Assembly: GCF_036898095.1 (NCBI RefSeq)
Contig: NC_090751.1
Span: 51,612,448-51,676,447, forward strand
Length of the DNA stretch: 64,000 nucleotides
Direction of reading: 5' to 3'
Origin: Palaemon carinicauda
Taxonomy: Eukaryota > Arthropoda > Malacostraca > Decapoda > Palaemonidae
Within the stretch, counting starts at the first letter, position 1, and each line of letters starts with the position of its first letter. Below are positions 52,768-63,963 of the stretch, piece after piece. The translations under genes and the position numbers were made by a program. The notes beneath the pieces were generated by a model, which worked only from the letters and a program-made list of their open reading frames with translations, searched no databases and was not told the origin of the DNA.

Positions 52768-54160
52768 CAGTGATACCTCGGTAGTCGAACGACTCTAAAT
52801 TCGAAACAAATCGGAGTTCGACCAAAAAATTAGAGTAATTTTTGCTGCGGTGTTCGAACAAAAAAACGTAACTCGAACAGCCGAACGGGTGGCCGAGTGA
52901 GATGAGCGGCCATCTCGGCTACTCTCGCTTGGTCGGGTAGCATCATTTCAAGAGAGCGTCAGTCTGACAACACGTGTTGAGAATTTATTGTGATTTAGTG
53001 CGTTTTATTGGCTTCTTTTGCCGATAATAATGGGCCCCAAGAAAGTTAGTGATAAGGAGAAGGATAAGAGGAAAACAGTGAGAACAACGATCGAGTTGAA
53101 GAAGGAAATTATTGCGAAATACGAGAATGGTGTACGAGTGTCTGATCTAGCCTTACAGTATGGCATGGCGAAGTCGACCATTTCGACCTTTTTGAAAAAT
53201 AAGGAAGTGATAAAAAAAGCTAATGTTGCACAGGGAGTGACAGCAATTAGTAAGCAAAGGCCACAAGTAATTGAGGAAATGGAAAAGTTGCTCCTTATAT
53301 TTATTAAAGAAAAGCAGTTGGCCGGGGAAAGTATAAGTGAAGCTTTCATTTGCGAGAAAGCTCTTCATATCTATGAAGAATTGGTGAAGAAAAGTGCCAG
53401 TACTAGTGAAAGTGATTCGTCATTTACTTTTAAAGCAAGCAGGGGCTGATTCGAGAAATTCTGGAACAGAACTGGTATTCACCGTGTGACTAGGCATGGG
53501 GAGGCAGCCAGTACGGATCAGGAGGCAGCTGAAAAATACATTGGCGAATTCGACCGATAAATTAAGGAACAAAATTTGATCCCGCAGCAAGTCTTCAATT
53601 GTGATGAGACCGGGTTATTTTGGAAGAAAATGCCGGCCAATACCTACATTAATGATAATGTTATGTCTCACTTTTGAAGAATAGTGCAGAAGAGAAAGAA
53701 GCAGCTGACAATTGACATGTTTTTCATAAAAGAAAAGAGAGCTGCTACAACCCAGCCTGATTCCCCTCCAAAGAAGAGAAACAGAAGAGAAAAAACCCCT
53801 GAAGGAGAACTACCCAGCCACATCATGGAAGGGGACTCTCCTTCCAAGCAGTAACCTCCCCCTTCCATCCTCTCCACATCCATTCCTGTATGCCATCGAA
53901 CTGCTGCTCAAAGGTATGTACTGTACAGTAAATGGTTTAAAATTGTTTTATATAGTTTTCCGACCAATTTCGTACACATTTAAATAATTATTGTTGTTTA
54001 GGTACACGTTTTATTAATATTTTGGGCATTTTGGAGTGCGTAAAACGTATAAAAATAAATACCATTATTTCTTATGGGAAAAAAGGTTTCGGTACTCGAA
54101 CAAATTGGAGATCGAACACTGATCCCGAACGGATTATGGTCGAGTACCGAGGTATCACTT
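52768..54160 (+). mobile_element. Tigger/pogo-type DNA transposon, internally deleted
   Basis: Terminal inverted repeats begin CAGTGATACCTCGG and end CCGAGGTATCACTT, flanked by TA (52766-52767 and 54161-54162), the usual TA target duplication of the Tc1/mariner superfamily. Sub-terminal sequence (GTCGAACGA, TCGAACA) is also inverted. It encodes a shortened transposase. It interrupts the 3' coding tail of the plus-strand Ty3. Confidence 0.85.
53018..53850 (+). pseudogene. Tigger-type transposase, catalytic core deleted
   Basis: The N-terminal open frame (53018-53449) has a CENP-B-like DNA-binding domain: TIELKKEIIAKYENGVRVSD and QYGMAKSTISTFLKNKEVIK, two helix-turn-helix segments. A frame change at about 53450 leads to FNCDETGLFWKKMP (about 53596-53637), the first DDE Asp. 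It is followed almost at once by DNVMSHF and a Lys/Arg-rich tail (QKRKKQLTIDMFFIKEKR). The second Asp and the third acidic residue are missing, so most of the DDE core has been deleted. Inactive. Confidence 0.8.
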
Positions 54161-54162
54161 TA

Positions 54163-55230
54163 TAGTCCAACTTCCTATGAAGTCTCAGAGTTCTTGTTCT
54201 GGTAGTGATAGTGACTCACATGGGGTGGCTGCAATAGTTGCATCATACCTTTTGTCTCGGGATTGTAACTAGTCCCGATGACTAAGAAAAAGTTACTATC
54301 CTACGAGAACTATTACTTAACCTAAGCCCATTCTTAAGGCAGCCAGGATTTATGAGAGGAAAGGAGCACTGGATGCATGGTTATATCACCCAGAAAATTT
54401 CCAACACCCCAATTCTTAGCCTCCTCTTTCTGAGAGAATGGTGTCGTTCATCCTCCAGGTAGTTGGGAATTCTGGGAAGTTTCCAGCAATCCGTTGTTGG
54501 AACCACTTTCTGCTATCACCAAGAGTTCCAGTCCAGACTGGTCAAGACCTGCTAGTTTAGAAAGCTCTGTTTCTGACTCAGCAGTGTCTATTTATCCTGA
54601 TCAAGACTTTCTTAGCTTTTTGCCACCAGATTGTGACGACCAACTGCTACCTGAAAATCCTACCTCTAGTGGATATAGTCAACCATGGTCTAGGTCAAAA
54701 GGTCGGGTTCCTGAACTACCTTTAGTTCAGCCTCAAGTCATGGAGTGGTGGCCTCGTCTCACTGATCAGACAAATACTACAGAGAGGGAACTGTCATCCA
54801 TTACTGAGTGACCTCAGAACTCAAACCCTTTCCGGCATTCTGATGACAGATTGAAACACCGGTCAGAACTTGAGGCTGAAGTGGTACAGTCAGGTGTATC
54901 TAACATGAAACAGAACTTTGCCCTGAGTCATCGCCGGATTTTACTGGCTTTTTATGGTCCTATTCTGAGTCTACGGATTCTGTCTCTGGTTCACATCAGA
55001 GAATTTTGATAACCCGCAAATACCAACTGTTATGCGAGGTTATTGATTGGTTAAGGACACCCCGTTTGTACCTGAAGAGTCACCGGTTTAGCCTGTCTCC
55101 GGTGCTGCAAGAAATTAATATGGCTCGCCAGTAGATTGCTAAATCCCAGCGGATGTCCCGAAACAGAATTTTGAGACTCAGAAGAGAAGAACAACTAAAA
55201 ATCTCCCACTGAATTAATCAATGTATAGAA
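54163..55230 (+). pseudogene. Plus-strand Ty3-like 3' coding tail
   Basis: The pol frame resumes after Tigger with a Ser-rich stretch. A 105-codon frame 54494-54811 (SSPDWSRPASLESSVSDSAV) has no recognised domain. The region to about 55200 may be integrase tail or an extra 3' frame, and the function is unknown. An env is not supported: no signal peptide or membrane anchor is visible. Confidence 0.4.
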
Positions 55231-55892
55231 CTTTTTTTTTATAGTTTTATATAGTAATAACTTTTTTATTAGTCCTTTTTGAATCCCAAATTGGGGTAGT
55301 TGAAAGGTTGTGGAACGGAACACCTTACGTGGGGAAAACTGTATGAGTCGCAGTTTGTGTTATTGTTTTATTTATTGTACTGTAAATTTCCCATGACCGT
55401 GACACAGATATATTAGATTTCGTAATTTTTTTGTACTGTAATAGTCCTAAATCAATAAGTTTTGTATTCTTTAAAATTGATTTTGGAATACAATGAATGT
55501 CAGTTTTCTTTTTCCTGGATAGATTCATGACTGTGTATGACTGTAATAATAACTGTGATGTAATGTATCATATGTTATTGGAGCATTGCTGGAAGGGTTG
55601 GGTGATAACCTAAGTTTCAGTTTTTATCGTCCAATCCTAACAGATTTTTTATATCATGAAACTGTCAAATGATGTACCTAATGTAATATGTATAATTGGA
55701 TAAATGGAAGAAATAAATTTCTTTTAGTTGATCATCCTGACTTTCTATAGAAATTTTAATTTTGTAATGTAAAATATATTCACTTGAAATGTACAGAGTT
55801 GGTGTAGGGCATAGTTGCTTACCATGAGGAATTTTGAGATGGACTGAAGATTTAGTGGGGGATGAATGTGGAAAAATACATAGGAAAAATAT
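55231..55892. other. AT-rich segment, no gene seen
   Basis: AT-rich and without frames. It contains the block TGTGGAAAAATACATAGGAA at 55867-55886, which also occurs at about 5119-5138. It may include the lost 3' end of the Ty3 element. Confidence 0.35.
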
Positions 55893-56120
55893 AACAAATT
55901 TTCAAGTAATTTGTATTTTTCCTAGTACAGTATACAAACCTGGAGCTATTTATAGGGATATACTTTCGGCATAGCTGAAAGACAAGCCATGATAATCTTA
56001 GTGAGGGATAACTACACCATCAACTAGTTAGCAGGGGGGGGGGTTAACTGGTTACCCCGCTCACTCACACCTCTCGGCTGAGTAACCACTTTGCTTTATG
56101 GCACGACTTCTCAGGGGACA
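55893..56120. repeat. DIRS5 left terminal repeat
   Basis: Outer end AGTAATTTGTATTTTTCCTA, and inner blocks like DIRS3 (GCATAGCTGAAAG, CAACTAGTTAGCAGGGG, CACACCTCTCGG). The right partner is missing. Confidence 0.7.
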
Positions 56121-56134
56121 GGGTGGCGGGCCAA

Positions 56135-56262
56135 TTTGTATAAATAGCTCCAAGATCGTATACTAGGAAAAATACAAATTACTTACAAATTTGTAATTTG
56201 TTCCGGCGTAGATACAACCCTCCGCTATTTATAGGGGTGACTTACTCTTCGGAGAGAGGAAG
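56135..56262. repeat. DIRS5 internal complementary region
   Basis: AGGAAAAATACAAATTACTT is the complement of the left outer end. The second half (TTTGTTCCGGCGTAGATACA) should be the complement of the lost right end, and resembles the DIRS3 second half. The joint again has TTT. Confidence 0.75.
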
Positions 56263-56531
56263 TCCTGACCAACTGGCTATGGTCATAACCTGGGGTCCTC
56301 TCTATTTCGATCTGTGATCGATAGTAGAAGGGACCCTACCCTCGCTAAAATCAAGTGCCAATATCAGGTAATGCACTGATAGCGACCTGTATAAACTTGT
56401 GTGTGAGTGGAACTAACAGTGTGGCTTGTCTTTAACATAGGAACAAGTACAAAACCAATTGTTCTTAAGACTTACCCAATACCATCCTCAAAAAGGTATT
56501 GGGAACGTAATAAAGTATTATTATATACTTA
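56263..56531. other. DIRS5 3' non-coding segment
   Basis: No gene. It ends in TTA, duplicated at 61117-61119 by the Academ-like insertion. Confidence 0.55.
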
Positions 56532-57266
56532 TAGTCCATGGGAAATAGCTTTTTAGGTCAAACAAATTGCAATATTTTGTTTCATTGCATGAACATGTTA
56601 TATGGACTCTTGGGAACACCATATTCAAAATGGGACAAATTTGGCCATTTTGAAGTTGTGAAAATCACACTTTTAACGTTTTTGGAGGGTACATTTTCCA
56701 TATTTTTCCCGTTTTTCTCCAAAACGGTTCATCGGAGAGGTAAGAGGTATTGGTACAAAAAAGATAGAAAATTAAATTCTACACATGTTTATTTCCATAA
56801 GTATTTACCCTAAAATTGAAAGTTTTTGCGCAAAAAAGCCTGGAATTGGAATACACACATTTTGGAGAAACTGAAAAAATAGACTTTGTACTCACATTTA
56901 CCTAGATATCTCTTATACTACTAACTTTACGGTAAAATGTAATGGAATTGCTCCTTTGAAGTGAAGAATTTTCTTTATTTTGTCGTATTTACATTCCATT
57001 ATATCTTGATATTTTGCAAAAGAAACACACACACACACACACAAATAGACATAATTCTAATTCATGCAAAACAGATGAAAATAGAAAGTTCAGTAAAACA
57101 AATTGCAATAGTTTATTCTATGCACGAATGTGTCATTTGGACTCTTTGGAACATCACAGTAAATAATATGACAAATTCGTCCATTTTGAATTTGAGTAAT
57201 TCCATATTCAAAATGGCGACCGTTCTCACTGTTTGAACTGACGTATCTTCTTAAATTTCCACTTTT
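56532..57266. repeat. Academ-like left TIR
   Basis: About 735 bp, inverted at 60380-61116. Landmarks are CAATTGCAATATT-type end sequence, AATTTCCACTTTT at the inner edge, and a (CA)n run at 57027-57042 mirrored by (TG)n at about 60596-60620. Confidence 0.92.
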
Positions 57267-57276
57267 TAACGCCTGC

Positions 57277-60085
57277 ATGGCCGATGACAGAGCAGTATCG
57301 TCCATTGTCCATGATGACATCAGAGAACATCTTGATACCCTTTGGAAGATTTCATTTCCTTATAGATGTAACAGGCCAGGATGGTCCGGCTTTATGCACA
57401 CCATTACCCGAGGTAGCCATTTAGGAAAAGCATCCTTCCACTTCTTACCAATGGTTGACTTGGATCCAAACAATTTAAAGCTGTATCTTTACTACCCTGG
57501 TGTTTGTAAATGACGAGTGCATGAAATACAACGTATAGCCTGTCATCACATTTGATCAACCCTTGTGGCTCAAGGCAAGGCATATCATCAGCCATGAAAA
57601 CCAACTCAAACATATTGTTCTCATCCTCGGGCTATTCCATACCTTAATGAGCTTCCTAGGCACTATGGGTCACATCATGAAAGATAGTGGACTAAGAACA
57701 CTACTGGAGCTTGTGTATGGGCCCAACACTGTCAACCATATGCTGACTGGAAAGGCGTATGAGTGAGCAGTACGTGGCCACTTCCTAGTTGATGCTGCTT
57801 TGAATGTATCAGTGATCAAGAAAGCATCAGATCATGAGGCCACTCAGAATTCAATAGATGGAGCATTACAGAAGTTTGACAAAGTTCTTCGATCAACAGA
57901 AACAGAAGTGGAAGCTAAAGACCAGGACATATTGGCAGTTGAAGAGAGGCTCAGAGATATTCAGGATCAGCTACAACAGAGCCCAAATGGAAAATTATGA
58001 GTTCAGTACATGGAGATGATGGATATCCTGAGATCTGCACTCAGAGGTCAAAGAACCAGCCAACCAACAATGTACTTCAGGGCACTACAAAGACTGCTTC
58101 AATTTTTTGCTGCCTCTGGACACAATAACTACACAAAATCAGCACATCTATTCCTCCAGGACATGGTGGACCTACAGAAAACGAATGAGAAACTCTATGA
58201 CCAACTTATTGAGTCTGGTTTGTTTTTCATTAGGAGATCGGACAGATACTGGGCTGGGTTAGCACCAGATCTTGTTATTGAGCAGGTGTTAATGAAATCC
58301 ATAAAGTCAACAGAGGCTAAACACATGGACGAGGTATGGATGAAATTCAATGAACAAGATGGTTACAAGCCATGCCAGTCTTTGCTCAGATAAGTGATGA
58401 AGTAGAGTGTCCCGGAGACGACTGGCTCTGAAAGAAACAAAGACTTGACTGAATCCAGAAGGATGAGAGATCAGGAGGATACTTCAAAGATTTTCCAGTA
58501 CCTAGAACAAAATAGTCCTTTCACAGAAAATGAGTATTTGTACAACATTATTTCAGGATTATCCGCACCACAGTCAAATGCTCACCTTGCCAAAGATTTT
58601 GGGAACAATATAATCAAAATGATGGAAGACCAAAATGCAGCAAACTATATCTTCAGAAAGAAACACCAAATCAAGACAATGGGTCAGAAGATAGTAACAG
58701 ATGGAGTTGAAGTGCAGGTAGATCCTCAAGCTCTATTTCAGCGGTTACTTGTGATAGCCAGTAATGCTGAAATCAGCTTAAGTGAAATCATGAGGTTTGT
58801 GCTCTCTGTATACCCACCATCACTGTCCACAAGCAATGGACTTCCTCGAAGTGCCACCAAATCTCAGCTTGCAGATGCCATAGCAAAATCCACTATAAGT
58901 CAAGCTGAGTCAATCCCTGATGCTGAATGTTCTGTTTTTGATGGTGGATCCTTGCCTCAATGCATCAAATGGACTGCAGGAGAAACATATGAAGATACTG
59001 CATCCAAATATGTTGTTCTTGTCAAGAGAAATAGCTATCCTATTGTTGTCTTCGATGGATATAGCAATACTGCATCGACAAAATATGTGACTCATCAAAA
59101 GCGTGCTAGGGGCTTAAATGTTGCCCCAGATGTTCACTTGACACGCACTAAAGTCTTTACCTTTGGAACTAAGGAGGCATTTCTAGTAAACCATAAAAAC
59201 TAACAGATTTATCAACTTTCTGTCTGAAACTCTGAAGGAGCATGGTGTATCTACAAAGCATGCAGAGGGAGATGCAGATTTTCTAATAGTGCAAGAGGCA
59301 GTTAACATGGCAGTTAGCAAGGTAACATACGTTATAGCAGAGGATACTGACATTTTGGTGCTTCTCTGTCATCACATGAAGTCTACCAGTCCGCCCCTGT
59401 TCATAGTATCACAGAAATCCAATATGAAGCATCCCATTTGGAACATTGGAGAAATCAGTGCACGATTCGGTGAAGAATGCTGCAGGTGTTTGCCATTTAT
59501 GCATGCTCTGTGTGGATGTGACACCACGTCAAGGTTAAACAAAATAGGAAAGGGAGCTGTACTGAAAAAAACAGTGTTCTCTGCGAGTGTGCTGTGCCAT
59601 TCTTGTCTCCCAGCTCAACTCACGAGGAAATAAAAATCGCAGGAGAACAAGCAATTATTCAGATGTACAGCTCTAACAGTGATTGTGCAACTCTTGATGA
59701 CCTGAGAAAGAAAAAGCTTCAGGGCAAAGTCATCAAGAGTTTGAGAAGTGTTGATGTGAAAGACTTGCCACCTACTAGTGATGCAGCAAAATATCACTCA
59801 TTTCGAGTTTATCATCAAACACAATTCTGGCTAGGTAACAGTGATATTAAACCTGACGATTGGGGCTGGAAGAGAAATGGAATTAACTTAATTTCTTGCA
59901 TGATGGACAACAGCCCTGCGCCTGATGCCTTGCTGAGAGTAATCAGATGCAAATGCAAAGGCTTTTGTGACACTCAGCACTGCTCATGCAAAAAACATTG
60001 GTTATATTGTACAGATTTTTGTGAGGAGTGTCAAACTAGCACTTGTGTTAACATATTAATAGACGAAGACACTGAACATGATTAA
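57277..60085 (+). pseudogene. Academ-like transposase with XPG/PIN-like nuclease and Cys cluster
   Basis: Frame pieces in order: GWSGFMHTITRG (57390-57425); WLKARHIISHENQLKHIVLI to AVRGHFLVDAALNVS (57563-57815); SGLFFIRRSDRYWAGLAPDL (58214-58273); VFDGYSNTASTKYVTHQKRA (59045-59107); then GDADFLIVQEAV (59268-59303), AEDTDILVLL (59337-59366) and CGCDTTSRLNKIG (59511-59550). The acidic set resembles the XPG/PIN nuclease active site. The C-terminal CKCKGFCDTQHCSCKKHW and CEECQTSTC is a nine-cysteine cluster, stop at 60083. Stops at about 57764, 57998, 58391 and 59201 and three frameshifts make it inactive. TIR-flanked, so I call it transposase; the catalytic strand-transfer residues are not assigned. 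Confidence 0.65.
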
Positions 60086-60379
60086 TTTAGTTTGTGCATG
60101 TATTTTGAGCAACAATGATTGCATTTTTTTTATTTCTGTTATTTTCAAACACCGTCAAGAGCTAATCAATAATTTCAAGTTTGTCATTTTATTTAACCTT
60201 GTATATATTACAACCATTGTAAAACCCATGTAAAATCAAAGGTAATTTTCTTCTTGAAATATTAAGTGAAGCCTTCATTTTAACCAGGGGCCCACAGAGG
60301 TCACGGGTGAAAACTGACGTCTACAGTAAATTCCTGGAGACCATGTTTTTCTGGGTAATCAATATATATATATATATTT
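60086..60379. other. Academ-like 3' non-coding segment
   Basis: AT-rich spacer between the transposase stop and the right TIR; includes (TA)n at about 60362-60377. Confidence 0.6.
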
Positions 60380-61116
60380 AAAAGTGGAAATTTTAGAGGA
60401 TACTTCCATTCACACAATGAGAACGGCAGCCATATTTAATACGGAATTACGCAAACTCCAAAATGGCCGAATGTCAGTTTTTTTTATTGAGGTGTTCCAA
60501 AGAGTCCAAATGACACATTCGTGCATAGAATAAACTATTGCAATTTGTTTTACTGAACTTTCTATTTTCATCTGTTTTCCATGAATTAAAATTGTGTGTA
60601 TTTTTGTGTGTGTGTGTTTCTTTTGCAAAATATCAAGATATAATGGAAAGTAAATTCGTCAAAATAAAGAAAAATCTTTACTCTAAAGGAGCAATTCTAT
60701 GACATTTTACCGTAAAGTTAGTAGGTTAAGAGATATTTAGGTAAATGTGAGTACAAAGTCGATTTTTTCAGTTTCTCCAAAATGTGTGTATTCCAATTCC
60801 GGGCTTGTTTGCGCAAAAACTTTCAATTTTATGGTAAATACTTACGGAGACAAACGTGTGTAGAATTGAATTCTCTATCCTTTTTGTACCAATACCTCTT
60901 ACCCGTACGATGAACCGTTTTGGAGAAAAACGGGAAAACATGGAAAAATGTATCCTTCGAAAACGTTGTGTGATTTTCACAACTTCAAAATGGCTGATTT
61001 TGTCCCATTTTGGATATAGTGTTCCTTAGAGTCCATATAACATGTTCATGCAATAAAATAAAATATTGCAATTTGTTTGACTAAATAACCTTTTTTGGGC
61101 TATTTCCCATGGACTA
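60380..61116. repeat. Academ-like right TIR
   Basis: Inverted copy of 56532-57266 with scattered mismatches. A plus-strand TTA follows (61117-61119). Confidence 0.92.
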
Positions 61117-61119
61117 TTA

Positions 61120-62100
61120 AGAGGCACAAGGGAAATGAGTCTAACCTGCAGCGAGGTGAGGTCAGCTATGCTGAGGCATGCAGAGCTGTTTTCCCCAGAG
61201 GGGAGAAGGTGAAAGGAAGAAAGGAGCCAGTCATTCTTACTCATTCGCCCCAGACTAATCCGGGTAACCTCAGCCCTCAACCCTCTGCTACTTGTCCATC
61301 AAGGAGCCTGAGGTGTTTAGACCATTTGTTGAGCGACCACCACAGGACTAATGGAAAAGGTCTCTATGTTCCTGTGGGTTACGTCTTTGCAGGTAGTGGG
61401 CCTGAAGGTCTATTGATACTTCCACATGCCCACTTACAGTATCTGCGCCACAGAGTAGTTTCTTGAACGCTATGGACGTAGCAACGCCACTAATATTACA
61501 AGCTCTGGGTCTTAGGATGGAGAAGCGTCAAGATTGAGAGCAACTTCAATAGCCTTCTGATCCAAGAGGGGAAGGAAATCCTTGAGATCCTCCTCTTGAC
61601 CTTCCCCGTGCTGGTCAACAGTACCGACACACGGTTGCGAGCTGGTGTCGTTCTTTTAAGGTAACATCAAAGACTCCTCACTGCGTAAAACACCAGTTGA
61701 TGGGTCTTCGGTTACCAAACGAAGACTCTTCATCCTAAATGGCCTGCAGCTAGGGTACAGCACACTCGGATTTTGAGTCTTGGCAATCAACTCAGGGACA
61801 CCGCTGAGGATTACTTCTCGCCGTCTCCTAGAGTAGGAGACATCAGAAGATGGATCATAAAACACACTAAACTCTTGGTCAAAGCCCAAGTGAGTAGCAC
61901 GGGCTGTCTTCCATGTAAGGAAGCGATCTGCTGCCTGGCATAAAGGATTGTAGAGAGGGGTCTTCAGGGAATGAGGAACCCGCATCGCGTTCCCAGGAGG
62001 AGGTAGAGATCCGACGGGGGACAAGTTATCTCAAACTTTGTATATGTAAAGGCCTCGATGGGAGAGAATCCCCTTCCACGACATCAGTCACAAAGGACCA
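61120..62100 (-). pseudogene. DIRS5 tyrosine recombinase relic
   Basis: Minus-strand piece 62024-61656: ADRFLTWKTARATHLG (compare DSHLTWKTVFLLGL in DIRS3) and EVILSGVPELIAKTQNPSVL. The C-terminal part with ALQRRNPQEHRDLF-type residues lies at about 61400-61320, and its stop near 61318. The first catalytic Arg box and the Tyr region are not clearly readable. Highly decayed. Confidence 0.6.
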
Positions 62101-62990
62101 AACACTTTGCCTGGAAGACCGAAGTGTCTGAGGTGCCTAGACATCTTTTCCGCAATTCGTTGAGAAAGGCCTCTCTGAGAGAGGGAGTGTAGGACCGTCC
62201 CAGGTGTGAAGTCGAAGCAAAGCTACGGCTTAGGAAAGTGTTAGCATGTGGCTGCTTGGAAGATTGTGTCGTGGAGGAAGATCCCTCAGAACTCCGTCAG
62301 GATCTGCAGAAGGTCCGGGAACCATTCTGCTGGATGCCATAGCGAAGCTATTGGAGTCATTGATAAGATCTTGCTTATCCTGACTTGGCTGAGGACTTTC
62401 TCACCAGACCGAATAAGGGAAAAAGTGTACACCTCCAAGCCACGCCACCAATCTTGGAATACAAGTGGGAACCTGAATTTAAGGGCCGTTGCAACCATGA
62501 CCACAGTCGGGGACCTCACAAAGTTAAGACTTTGTTGGATAGAAGATGATTCAAAGACATTAGGAGCCCACTATCTGAGTGGTCTGTCCAGATTATCTGC
62601 AAGCACATTCCTGTACCAGGAATGACATGAGCAGATGGGGGCATCTAACTATCCTCTGTCCATCTGAAGCTTCCTACTGCTAGATGGTTCTCGAAGAGAT
62701 GTGAATGCCGATACCTTTCTAAATCGGGCCAACAGACGAGGATGATATGGTGCAGCATATGCAACCCCCCCCCCCTCTTTTTGATGCATTAAAGAGAGTA
62801 TCAGATACAGATAGGCCTCTTTGCAGAAGCTCTCGTCTACCACCCACCATCTGCGGTTTGTCCAGCGGGAGGGGGGGAGATTGCATAGCAATAAACACAC
62901 CTCGAGGTGATGTGACGTGCAACTATTTGCACGTTCTTGCAATGAAGGGTAGGAGCCTGTCCACCCTCCAACTACCACCAATCTTGTGTG
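62101..62990 (-). pseudogene. DIRS5 RT/RNase H relic
   Basis: Piece 62519-62286: ATALKFRFPLVFQDW and SLWHPAEWFPDLLQILTEF (compare LWHHAEWFPDLLQLLTEP in DIRS3). Piece 62981-62649: NRRWWVVDESFCKEAYLYL (compare LQWWVADESLRKGVDLLV). These mark the RNase H and its tail. The RT catalytic part is missing. Confidence 0.62.
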
Positions 62991-63963
62991 GTTGGCTGAA
63001 TAAGCCTGATACCCAATGGTAAACCAGTTAATCAGTACAGCTTATGTTATAAGAGCGAATTTCCATAGAGATCGCCTTCCGCAAAGGAGACCGAACGCAT
63101 CCAACTAACCCCAAGAGGAGATTGAGACGTATCTTCAATCTACTGTTGGATGGGTAATAAGCATAAGTCTACTACGTAGTAGTAGCACCAAACTGTAAGC
63201 ATGACAGGCATACATGCGTAGCTCGACTTAGAAGTTGTGCCCAGAACTCAGTTGAACGTTGAAAGCGTTCGTAACGGAGATGCCTCCTTTCTATGACGAA
63301 AACGTTTGTACTTCTCTATCTCCGATCGGTAAAATAGCATAGGTATTGAATGTTCCCTACTAGGGAACAGATATGCTTGTTAGAATTTTCCGGTCAGAGT
63401 CATTGTAGGAAACAAAGACTTCCGATCGGGAGAAAGGAAGAAGTGCCTATAAGAAGGCAGAACGTAAATGCCGTATGTCTAGTTACAGGAAAGTAGCCAA
63501 GTAATGTACTGAATAACCTGGTTTCAGTAAGGGATATAGCTATACAACTTAATACAACAGAGTTTTAATTGCAAGATGTATAGAGCCCCTATTGGCAGAA
63601 AGCTAACTTGCACACATATGTACTTGTCCATCTGTGCTAGCACATGCGTAACCTCTGCCTCCAGGAAATGTTAGCAACTAATCCGGTTGCGGGAATAATG
63701 TATGAGCGACGAAATGCATCATTATTGCCCAAGGAATTTTTTATCGTTGACTAACTAATATTTTTTTGAATGAGAGCGCACTTCTCAAACAAAATATATA
63801 GTTATAGAAGCAATAATTTCTCCTTTTAGTTTGCCCATCCTCTTTGTGGGAGGGGCTAGCCAGTGTTCATACACAGACACGGATGTCTGGTTCCCTGTGG
63901 GCGGGGTTTGAAACATTCGTAAAAGTAATGAAAAGCTGCCCACACTGTTGCTATCATTCTTAA
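62991..63963. other. No gene recognised
   Basis: Mid-GC to AT-rich sequence with no coding pattern and no match to the right terminal repeat that DIRS5 should have. Probably decayed mobile-element DNA; no RNA gene seen. Confidence 0.4.

Larger units (their letters stand above)
6229..55230 (+). mobile_element. Ty3-like LTR retrotransposon, plus strand, broken by later insertions
   Basis: Coding blocks for gag, protease, RT, RNase H and integrase occur in canonical Ty3 order on the plus strand. They are separated by a DIRS element (10126-17779), an RTE-like fragment (about 19390-19855), a large nested block (about 20.45-52.3 kb) and a Tigger relic (52768-54160). Without these, about 7.7 kb remains, a normal length for such an element. 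The RT frame resumes directly across the DIRS insertion, and the integrase C-terminal part reappears at 52.3 kb on the same strand. All domains carry stops or frameshifts. No convincing LTR pair was found; the 3' limit is an estimate. Confidence 0.7.
56532..61116 (+). mobile_element. Academ-like DNA transposon with very long TIRs
   Basis: 4585 bp, starts TAGTCCATGGGAAATAGC and ends GCTATTTCCCATGGACTA. The inverted repeats are about 735 bp each (56532-57266 and 60380-61116). The flank is TTA on both sides, supporting a 3-bp target duplication. The same stretch in DIRS3 (near 10760) shows the uninterrupted form. It encodes one long protein with a nuclease-like domain and a terminal cysteine cluster (57277-60085). 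As I recall, the Academ superfamily has 3-4 bp duplications and an XPG-like nuclease. Without a search this is a proposal. Confidence 0.72.
55893..63000 (-). mobile_element. DIRS-type relic ('DIRS5'), minus strand, split by an Academ-like element
   Basis: The left end has a terminal repeat (55893-56120), an ICR (56135-56262), then YR and RT/RNase H relics on the minus strand (61.3-63.0 kb). The sequence is related to DIRS3: the same ATTTGTATTTTTCCTA outer end and similar YR and RNase H text. Gag, most of RT and the right terminal repeat are absent, so it is truncated. An Academ-like element interrupts it at 56532-61116. Confidence 0.7.

Noticed and set aside
54494..54811. Envelope-like third frame of the Ty3 element
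   Set aside because: No signal peptide, cleavage site or membrane anchor; left as an unassigned tail.
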